Source: Phoronis australis (taxonomy: Eukaryota; Phoronida; Phoronidae). From it: a stretch of DNA of 64,000 nucleotides. Below, piece by piece: positions 55,174 through 64,000 of this stretch. The notes beneath the pieces were generated by a model. That model worked only from the letters and a program-made list of their open reading frames with translations, ran no database searches and had not been told where the DNA came from. The translations under genes were made by a program, and so were the position numbers. Where the stretch lies: the NCBI GenBank assembly GCA_002633005.1, contig NMRA01000018.1:1342554-1406553 (forward strand), written 5' to 3'. The first letter of the stretch is position 1. Every line of letters begins with the position of its first letter.

Positions 55174-58100
55174 CTGCAACAATAGTTTTTTATACATGTT
55201 AACTACAATAAGGGAAGCCTGGCGTAGGACTTAACATGGCAGTCACAGCCAACAAGGTCCTGTAGAGGGCAGCACACAGAAGAGCATTTCCTTATACGAT
55301 TGCATGAAAATCAAAACTAGGCTACGATTCAGGAAAATACCGTCAAATCATTACATGCAACAATATGCACACTTTTTTATACGTTTGATAAGAATGTTGC
55401 CTCCCCAATAGTTATTACCATTCATTTTTGTTGTGAACAGAATTAGTTGTCATGACAGGCAAACATTATTTTGTCTCATTACATCGTTCTTGTACTGTAT
55501 ATCCATACGTGAAATTTTCCACCGTGAACAAACATTACTGTATCGTATCATGCTGCGGATATGGGCAGGTCGCTTCAACCATCTTACAAAAACATACATC
55601 AGCTATTTAAGTCCTGTTTCCTGAAAAGTTTTAAGGCTAAGACCAAAAACTTGTCGTATAAATTAAGACTGAAATTTTCACTTTGTTAAGAACAAAATAA
55701 AAAGACCATTACAATCGAATACAAAGTTGATTTTTGGTCTTTGGTCTAAACTCGGACAAAAATCAAGCCAGTTTTCCCGATTGTTGAACATTCGGACTAC
55801 ACTTTCGCCACCTGATGACAATTTACAAAAATAAGTGAGAAGATATGTTGAAATTGGTGAGCATTTACGTATAACATTGAGAAGGACATTAGTACAACTT
55901 CAGTCTCATATGCACGGGAAGGTACTGAAAGAGCTGGTATTATTTAAGACATGGAAGTTAGACGTTCTCTATTTGCCTATAGCGCTTTGCTGGCTCCTGA
56001 ATTGAAAGCAGACAATACTCAATTTTACATTGTTTAGAACAATTACCGTAAAAGTTCGGGTTAACGCCCTGTAATTTGTTCCTACTGTGGTGTTAGTCAT
56101 ACATTTTAGTCATTTAGCCCAAAAGATCTGACCCCAAGCCTATTCTGTAGAAGGCAACAGTGCATGAGATTAACCAATAATTAAATAAATTGCATATAAA
56201 AGTACCCTGGGAGGTTATAAATCAAGCCCCTAGGGTTATTGTCTGAATTCAGAGGTTTATTTGGGTGAAACAGCAGTATGCCAAGGTGTACTTTTGGATA
56301 CAGGAGGCAAACCAACAGAAAATGCATTTGAATTTCTATGAATTTAAGTAATGATCGCTTTTTAACTCTTTCAACGTCATTTGCTTTTCCCAATGTAAAA
56401 TAAATTTTGAGGATATGTAGAGCATAGAGTGCATTCACTAAAACGCTCTAGAATTGTTATTTGCCTGTGTGGATTGTCATGAAACTTTCTGGGTAAGATC
56501 CACAATGTGAGTCGGGTAAAGTAATCAAGATTTCAGGTTAAAAAACACTGTCAACAATTGAGTCAATTACACCTCAATAACATTTAGATGGCATTGTTAT
56601 CGATAACAAATTGGAAGATAAATGATCCTTAAAGGCGAAGGCAACCTTTTTATGTCATTTTTAGCAAAAAAAAGGTTCGTTGATTATTCCAGACATATTT
56701 TTCATTTAATTACAGCTTTTTGTAATTTAAACAATTACTCGTCCTTTACTTTGGAAGTGACGTTTTGGGAGGCAAGTATTTCGCTCCAATTTCTTTTCAT
56801 ATAGTCTGACTCGGTGAGAGCTGCTGAGTCAGTCATTGATCTGCCTCTGTTGTGATTAGTTCGGTCGTCGTTTGCTTTTGTTTATGAGTCAGTCAACATG
56901 CCTCACTCTTGCTGCGTACCGAGATGTACTCACTATCATCTCAAGGACAGAGGAACAATTGTCCTACTTGCCCGAGTGTCCCGCGACACACTCCCACTGC
57001 TGGGATGGTGACCTGAGCACACAAACTGCTTACATCCCACCGTGTGCCTCCCTCGCCATACACCTGGCACCTTCTAAATAGCTCCAATACTTTAGACAAG
57101 TCCTCAATAAACTTACCAAAGTTTGGCTCACCAATCTATTCATTGGATGACGAACTGTCCTCTTCACTGGGTGTCGAACGGGGCCTGTATTCACTCCCTC
57201 TACTCAACATCGCAGCAGGGCTGCTTACAGGCTATGGGCAATAATGAGTACATCCCGGTATGCAGCAACAGTTTGGCATGTTGACTGACTCGTAAACAAA
57301 AGCAAACAACAACCGAACTTGTCACAGCTGAGGTATAACAATGACTGACTCGACAGCTCTCACAGTCACACTATATGAAAAGAAATTGACGCGAAATTCT
57401 TGCCTCCCAAAATGCCACTTCCTGAGTAAAGGACAAATATAAATTACGAAAAGCTGTAATTAATTGAAAAATATATCTGGGATAATCGAAGTTTATTTTT
57501 GCTAAAAATGGCTTGAAAAAGGTTGCCTTTCCCTTTAAAGAATTTGGAAAGAGACTATATTTTGAGAAATGATGGAACTGACAATATCATTAAAATGCAA
57601 TAATCTTCCACAAAGTTAAATTTCGCGAGTATTAGCTTGGTCAGTCCAGTACCCAACCCACAGTAGGAGTCACTTACACGGGTCTCCTTATTTTAAGAAC
57701 CACTTTTCTCCACTGAATGACGGATATCAAACTGGTTCTCAAAATCTTAGAGTGACCCCTGTGACTGTTGCCCAACTCACTATTGGCACGTTTAACAGTG
57801 GTTGGGGAACTCACAAAAAGGCGCCTTAGCAGTGAAAGAAACTAATCACGATATAATACCCCGTGTGGTTCATCCCTAAACAGTAAGAGTATTACATAAA
57901 TTGCTATACATGTCTAATACACGACTAATCCACACCTTGCAGTTTAGCACGGTTGTTGGCCAATATGAGAAAATAAACGTCAGGCTTATTTTATCATGAA
58001 CAACCACTCAAAAAAAGCTTTCCAAAAATAAGTCCACGGATTTAAGCTTGTGCACAAATTTCAGGTGGATAATGCATCAGCCAGCACTAATATTGAGCTA

Positions 58101-59243
58101 ACTTTGTTTAGTCATGTCGGTAACGTCAACAGAACATAATCAGCTGCATGATAGATAGCAAATTAGGTGCAGAGTGAATTGCTGAATTGACCTCTCCAAC
58201 AACCCAGTCTACTTAGAACATCTTAAACAAACAGTGAAAGGGATTTGAACACGGCACACACTATTACAGGTCAAAAGTCACAAATTTCAAAGGCTTCGCC
58301 TATGTGACAGACCAGATGACTTATTAGTTGCAGGAAGGGACAGTACTGACAGGAAGGCCTGACAGAGCTTACCATCAGTTAAAAACATATGAAGACTTCT
58401 TGAAGAAGTCCGTTCTTCTACTCACTTTGATAAAGATACGCCGCCCTTTTTGTTCACAAAATCCTGGTGGTGTAACATGGTGTCCTCCCATGGTATGTCT
58501 AAGAATGTTGTTATTTTCCTCAACCACTTCTGCGGCTGCAGCACTAGCTGTTCATAATGTATGGGAAGGCATCTGGTGGAGAGCTCCCGGCACTGTTTGA
58601 ACATAGTCTCCGTGGCTACGTTCCACATAGTTAGACACTGCTTGAAGTTATTTAGGTCATACCCGGTGATGGACACCTTGCGGCTAATGATGGAATGTAC
58701 GACGGCACGACCGTCGCGGATCATGAATATAAACTTGGCGTTAGGGAAGAGTTTGCTCAAATACTGACTGTAACGCATAGAGAATGGATCTTTGTTGCAT
58801 AAGCGTGGTGCCGGCTCACCGTGCTTGACAATAATCTCCAGGATGAATGCTCTGATTGCGTCATTTATTACGTCGTCGTCGATTCCTGCCTCGATGAGTC
58901 GTTCCTTCTCAAACGTAGACTTCAGCCACTGGCTTCTCAACCCAAGAATCCTCGGCACCAGACGTGTCTCCTTGCCACAGCGGACCATCGAGTGTGCATC
59001 TAGCATTGCACGCATCAGCGTGGTCCCGCTGCGAGGAACACCCCCAATGAAGATCAGTGGCAGATTACGATCATACGACACCACTTTGTCCGTGTCTATG
59101 TCTGCCTTACGAGTATTTCCTAACACCTGAAAGTAGTGGGTGTGGCGATGACATCTCAAGTAGCTGAACATTACTGTCACCCCGACACATAACAGTAAGG
59201 CAACAGCCAGTGTCTGCTTCTTCAGGAACCACACCTGCATCAT
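54930..59243 (-). CDS. TPST: Tyrosylprotein sulfotransferase (2 coding exons)
   Basis: Type II Golgi membrane enzyme that transfers sulfate from PAPS to tyrosines of secreted and membrane proteins. Exons on the minus strand: 59243-58426 and 55173-54930, joined AA|A (Lys273), 353 aa (human TPST1/2: 370/377). A short basic tail and hydrophobic anchor (about residues 10-29) are followed by a stem and the catalytic domain. The 5'-PSB motif is [15 protein letters not shown] with R71, and the catalytic-base equivalent is E92 in RCGKETR. KHGEPAP and LCNKDPF follow with K151. The 3'-PB region is [18 protein letters not shown]. The C-terminal part has VGHVPDDV and [13 protein letters not shown]. All catalytic residues known for human TPST2 are kept. 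The intron (3.25 kb) holds a T2/Kolobok-type element. TPST1 versus TPST2 cannot be assigned. Confidence 0.95.
56633..57534. mobile_element. T2/Kolobok-type foldback element with THAP-like starts, TPST intron
   Basis: TTAA flanks both ends (56629-56632 and 57535-57538). The termini AGGCGAAGGCAACC and (inverted) AGGGAAAGGCAACC follow the TTAAAGGRR rule of T2/Kolobok elements. The inverted arms are about 300 bp each. Each arm contains an ATG with a THAP-zinc-finger-like start: [19 protein letters not shown] on the plus strand (56898-57011, then stop) and [15 protein letters not shown] on the minus strand (57279-57232, then stop). Both are too short to be functional transposases. Kolobok elements are known to carry THAP domains. 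Confidence 0.75.
58426..59243 (-). CDS. TPST: TPST coding exon 1: anchor and most of catalytic domain
   Basis: Encodes residues 1-272 plus two bases, ending KKGGVSLSK at donor GTGAGT. The exon continues 5' to 59266, where an acceptor (ATGTTGCAG on the minus strand) indicates an upstream noncoding exon. A three-codon upstream ORF (59251-59240) overlaps the start codon. Confidence 0.95.
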
Positions 59244-59524
59244 GTCGCCATCTTAATAACCACTACCTGCAACATAATGACACAGCGTGAGCACTCTAAG
59301 GAGCTACACTAATTGCAGATTGTGTGTGAAATGTTAAAAGGCATTATTTCTGTAGTCACTGGCAGCCCATCATCACATTTCAGAAAACAGACAGCAATCT
59401 TCAATCTCCGTAAGTGACCATCAGGTAGTTGAAAGTGTGCCTTATTTTTGTCATGTTTGAATAGTGTTGATGGCCAAAATTAAAATCAAGTTGGTTTCCT
59501 GTTACGTAACAGACCACATACACT

Positions 59525-60075
59525 GGGTGTCCCACAAATGTTAACTGGAGTATTCTAAAATATGTGTACTATGATATGATTATACAATGAACTAATGGAG
59601 ATTTTATTGTTCCAGAAATCCCAAAAGTTGTTTTGCTGAACGTAGAAATATCCCAGTTGACTCTTATCGTAGATAATAAAAATTTTTTAGCACTGGCATC
59701 AAACACGACTCCTTGCGAAGCTTCAATGCAGGCATTGTTGATTTTTCATCAAAACCATTGCACTTAGCTCAAGAATCCTTAAAACGACCGTTTCTGTTTC
59801 CTGCACTGGAAATTATATTTGATTTGAACATAGAAAGCTGTAGTTTGAAAGAGAAATACCCATTCTGTGGATCAAGCAAAGGGTGCAAGATAGTTGGCTT
59901 TGCAGAGTCTGAATAAATCCATTCATTATTTTTTGCAATTAGAATCACCTGTCAGCAGTGCAAAAGTAATTGTGAGATTCCTGGAATAAAAAAACATCAT
60001 TAGTTTTATTTAAAACTGCTATCTAAAATTGATATTTCAGAGTATTACTGCTAACAATTTTTGGAACACCCTACA
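59525..60075. mobile_element. Candidate short-TIR element (GGGTGTCCCA)
   Basis: GGGTGTCCCACAAAT near 59526 is mirrored by ATTTTTGGAACACCCT near 60056-60072. The 67-codon ORF inside (59713-59916) is not recognised. The termini are short and no duplication is clear, so this is tentative. Confidence 0.4.
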
Positions 60076-62184
60076 TTTTGCGCAGCTGTAAAACACTTTA
60101 CTTGATTGAATCGACAAAAAAATTATTTTTCACAATAAAAATGAAATACTGTTCCAGCCATTGGTATTGAAACTACAGGTGTAACTTAATCACCTAACCC
60201 CTCACCTTAAAGGGTTAATTAAGTTAAAAAACTTGAAAATATATACCAAATTAAGTAATATGTTAACTTCGTATAATATTTACCTATTTTCCGTTATAAA
60301 ACTAAGTCTTTTTGAGTACTACTTTGCGCCTCGCCCGATATCAGAAAATCATCGACTATTCCCGTCTATTTCCATGACATGAACTCCCTGGGCTTCAGTT
60401 AAGGAATGATTCCTGAATGACGGCCATGTTGTCTATGAAAATGCATTGAAATCACTGCCAGCGTAAAAGCGTTTTTTTTTGTTTGGTTGCTTTTGATTTT
60501 CATTTTGGTTCTTATTATACAAAATTGATTATCTACTGTCCAAGTTTTATCTGTTCTCTGCATATGAAGAGTGGCATTTAATGCAATCAAGGTGTCGCGT
60601 CTCCCACACCCAGCACTACTGAGGTGCACTGACTCATCGTGAGGGCACGTCAAATTTCAGCAACAGAACCCGTTCTGATAATAAATTAGAGGAAAAACCC
60701 TTCGGCAAATATCTTGTCTTTATTTCCACATCGTGAAATGTGCAAAATACCAGCAATTGCCGTGTGACTACTGACAGCGCATTTCGTAACTTGGCATCAA
60801 ATCGGCACCTATCGGCTTTACTGGCCGTTAAAATGTAAAGTGAAAAAAAACATCCGCACGACGATGTTTCAACAAACAGGAACATTTTTATCTCAAAACA
60901 GTTCACTCTCACTTGAATTGCAATAACGCACACCTGTTTTTTGATTTTTGCTGCCTGGAACGAAAACTGCCAAAGTTTACCCAGTAGTTGTCATGCCGGT
61001 GTCACTTCGCCTGAAACGTGAACGGAGGAGTGTAATGAATTGCAGTCTATGAGCCAAATCTTGGCCATGCGAAAACATTGTAGTGTTAGAAGTATGACGC
61101 AGTAATTTTTTAATCTCTTGGTCACATGAATTTCAGTTATTCAAGGCCTGCAGAGCTAATTAATGTGTTCATCCTATGCCGCGGAGCAAAGGTGTCTGCA
61201 GCCAGGCTACGGTAATAGCTTTTCCAATACTTCAGGCTAAATGAAAATTCTTCTGCACTTTAAAATGAGTAAAACTCATATTATACTATTCAACAACATA
61301 TCAAGTTTTCTTCTCAAGTTATTTCACCAAAAGTTGGTATTCAATAAGAAACATGCCATTGTTCATTGTTGGCCGTCAGCTGCCTAACAAAGTCGCCGGA
61401 GACCACCTGTACCTTAGTTTTTCTCTGTCTAAATTTATTTTCAATATTTCGCAAGTTGTCAGAATATTCTTACTGTATAACAATTTTACTTTTTATTTTG
61501 ATATTGCATGTTCGTGGTTATGTTTATACTGTTCACAAGAGTTAACTACTCCCAGTAAAACACGCTTAGCCTAGTCGAATAGACAGCCGTGCTATTCAAT
61601 AGTGTTCCTTAATGAATCTCACCTCCGACTTAGCGGCAAATCTGAAATGACAGGGTATCACTTGGCTCCAGTTCGTGACAAGTGAGGACTTTTCTAAATT
61701 TTTTGCCTGCCGATTTCCTCAGGATTTACCTGTAGGTACTGATGGCTTCGTTATAACATGTTCTAAGCATCTAATAACGTGGGCTACAAGGTTTTTAACT
61801 ACTATTGCGTATAGCTACCAACCTACTGTATAACAATCTCGTGTCGCTTTCCCATAAGGGGAACTTCGGTTTAACAAAGCTTTGTCGAAACTTAGCTCAC
61901 TTTTCCCACCTAAAAAGCGATACAAAGTTATCGCCATGGCAACAGGCGATGCAGTTCATTCGTACTCTTAAACGAATATTGAATAGTGGGTTCGAGGCTA
62001 ACTGAAGATTGTTCTCCTGCCAATTACGAAATAATCAGTGTCATTCTTCATCAGATAGGCTTTCTTTTATTTATTTACATCCATCTATTGAGAGCACGTT
62101 GGCTACACTACAATAACGAAGAACATGTTTTGCGAGTCTTGCGTTATCATATATCATTGGCGCAACCCCTACGATAACTTCAAC

Positions 62185-62323
62185 GAAGCTTCAGTTTGAG
62201 TGTTCCCACTCCAACAAAGTTTCGGTGAGTATCGAAGCTTCACTTTTAAATCCTACTATTTTCAGCGAAGTTTCGTTTGCAGATTAACTACCGTAGTTAA
62301 TCTTTCCCACTCACCGAAACTTC
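62185..62323. repeat. Palindromic cluster of GAANNTTC motifs
   Basis: GAANNTTC occurs at 62185, 62234, 62267 and 62316. AAGTTTCGGTGAGT (62217-62230) is the exact reverse complement of 62309-62322, and between them lies the perfect palindrome AGATTAACTA-CCG-TAGTTAATCT. The motif equals a two-unit heat-shock element core, but a mobile foldback origin is equally possible. Confidence 0.6.
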
Positions 62324-62646
62324 GATAAAAGCGCAGTTTCGCCTCTACCGAGAAAGTACCTTCAGAGGAACGAGAGTATGATGAAGGGAAGTCAAGGGTC
62401 TTCAGCATCGTAGTCTTTCTGGCATTACCCAGTGTTAGGAAAGTTCATACACAAGTGAAAACTTGTAAACTAGTCCTTGAGGTAACGTAGGCCTTTATTG
62501 ACACGACTGGATATTTAGCCAAATGTCTGCACAACTATAGATTTTAACTCAGTAAAAGTAATTATACCACAATATTAGCCTCGAATGGCAGATACAACTG
62601 TGTAATAACCCATAAAGTTATCTCACATTTTGGCGGGAAACAGAGG

Positions 62647-62715
62647 CCGGATTCGAACCCGAGCCTCAAAAGTTTTGAGTCGCCGAATTTACAACTACAC
62701 CACTCAGCGGCTGAC
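62647..62715 (-). repeat. tRNA-like sequence (tRNA-derived repeat)
   Basis: On the minus strand it reads A-box-like TGGTGTAGTTGTA, then B-box GGTTCGAATCC with GGC/GCC pairing. The anticodon arm does not give a normal 7-base loop with T33, so I call it a tRNA-derived repeat or pseudogene rather than a working tRNA. Confidence 0.5.
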
Positions 62716-64000
62716 GTCATCGAACATGAAAATAGAATACTTAAATGAGCATGCGCAACAATCGCATGTTCAGCAAAGGGCATTGCACCGACAATTATAC
62801 GCTATGAAAAATAAGACGCATAATTTCCCTTAAAACGATATTTTAATTCAGTGAAATTTTTCTCTCGTGTTCTCTCACTTGTAAATCCCCAATCTCCAAT
62901 TTTAATCAACCCTGTGACTCTACAGTACCCTAGCTGTCAATGCATCAATATAGCCTGAAGATGTTATTTGAAATTCATAACATGACTGACATTACACAGG
63001 CAATTTACCCAGGCATGGATGACTACACTTCAGTCACACTCCAAGGCTATCTTACTAGAATCATCACTAACTTACAGAAATTCACTAGTGGAACCAAGTC
63101 TGTTTTGCAGACCTAGGAAGCAAATATCACAAGTTTCTAATTAGTTTTACAGTCCCAAGCAGCTCTAACTACTGTAAAAGTTCTGCAGTTTGAAACAGTG
63201 AAAAATTAATTCATTTTGCTCAAGGTCAGAGCATGTAACAAATTTAAGAAATATGTAATATTGGCCATCCCAAATCCAAGAATTAATGACCAATGACAAA
63301 AGAACACTCACCTCAGTGTTACGCACAATGCATGACAATGTTGAGTCAGCGACTATTTTGACAATTTTATGAACTGCCAGGTCTATTTTCTGGCTGTTGA
63401 CATAAAACGCAGTGTCCAATATTTGGAAAACATGATGAACCCAAAATCAGCTGTATCCGAATCTTCGGAATCACGAAAATTCAATTTCTATTTGAATTTT
63501 GGTGTTTCAAATTTTAAAGGCTGTCCCAAACTGGAGACGTTTACCGAAGGTCTCCGAAATCACAAACCTCAAACTAGAATAAATCATATCCTTACCAGTG
63601 TTATAAGTTAAAAGTTTGAATTCTTTCCCTGGTTTTTCACCAATGAAACAATAAAATGAAACTGATCAACTGTTGTTACATTGCCAGAAATTAAAAATTC
63701 AACCTAAAAAAAGGTTGTGGTTTATTTTGTAAAAATGATGTCACATTGAAAGAGCATCACAGAAAGGCAGTGTGGCCTACAGGGTTGAGTGTCCACCTCC
63801 AGCTCTGCCTCAATTTGTTTATATGTACGTTATATGTGTATATCAATGAAACAAACAAGAGCAACGCGGAACGGAGCGTTGAAATGCGCCGAGGCACGGA
63901 GCTTCTAGGGGTATTTAGTTGGAGCATAGAAATGGCCACTAGATGATGCAAAACACATCAAATCATCTAGAAACTCGTGTCACCGAAGCTCTTTACCAAA

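Larger units (their letters stand above)
59267..64000. other. Region upstream of TPST, no gene recognised
   Basis: Expected to hold the TPST promoter and noncoding first exon(s), which I cannot place. Contents include a candidate TIR element (59520-60075), a palindromic GAANNTTC cluster (62185-62323) and a tRNA-like repeat (62647-62715). A stretch near 63440-63560 shares CCCAAACTGGAGA with about 53790. Remaining ORFs are short and unrecognised. Confidence 0.55.

Noticed and set aside
62647-62715. Functional tRNA gene on the minus strand
   Set aside because: The anticodon loop is abnormal and lacks T33, so only a tRNA-derived repeat is claimed.

Overview
The window is from an animal nuclear genome, most likely a marine invertebrate deuterostome such as a hemichordate or echinoderm. 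That placement is an inference from intron-rich genes, AT-rich introns full of short transposons, and protein similarity to vertebrate orthologues recalled from memory. No bacterial, organellar or viral gene organisation is visible. There is one scaffold gap (1218-1514) and one isolated N (50464).

Three protein-coding genes can be reconstructed exon by exon with compatible splice phases. (1) TWNK, the mitochondrial replicative DNA helicase Twinkle, + strand, 13 coding exons from 8811 to 25642, 707 codons before the stop. (2) A CYP2-clan cytochrome P450, + strand, 5 coding exons from 38733 to 46718, 507 aa, with all P450 signature motifs. (3) A tyrosylprotein sulfotransferase (TPST), - strand, two coding exons 59243-58426 and 55173-54930, 353 aa. 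A fourth gene is suggested by two phase-compatible minus-strand exons (2736-2515 and 2241-2084) forming the C-terminus of an unidentified helical protein. The genes do not share a pathway: mtDNA replication, ER monooxygenase and Golgi sulfation.

Layout: 1-2700, dispersed-repeat copy, assembly gap with near-identical flanks, and the 3' end of the unknown gene; 2.7-8.7 kb, repeats; 8.7-25.6 kb, TWNK with transposons in introns 2, 3, 5, 11 and 12; 25.6-38.4 kb, a transposon-rich intergenic block (a ~140-bp repeat family, GC-rich MITEs, a hAT-like foldback element, a 1.7-kb T2/Kolobok-type element with its own ORF); 38.7-46.7 kb, the P450; 46.7-54.9 kb, MITEs plus a stray duplicated piece of TWNK exon 6; 54.9-59.3 kb, TPST, whose intron carries a T2/Kolobok-type foldback element with THAP-like starts; 59.3-64 kb, repeats.

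The strongest points for a second look are: the TWNK exon 6/intron 6 fragment abutting a MITE end at 50635; a 53-bp repeat that multiplies the splice donor of TWNK exon 3; the two TTAA-flanked T2/Kolobok-type elements; retained cysteine pairs in the Twinkle N-terminal domain; and the gap-flanking duplication, which looks like an assembly artefact.
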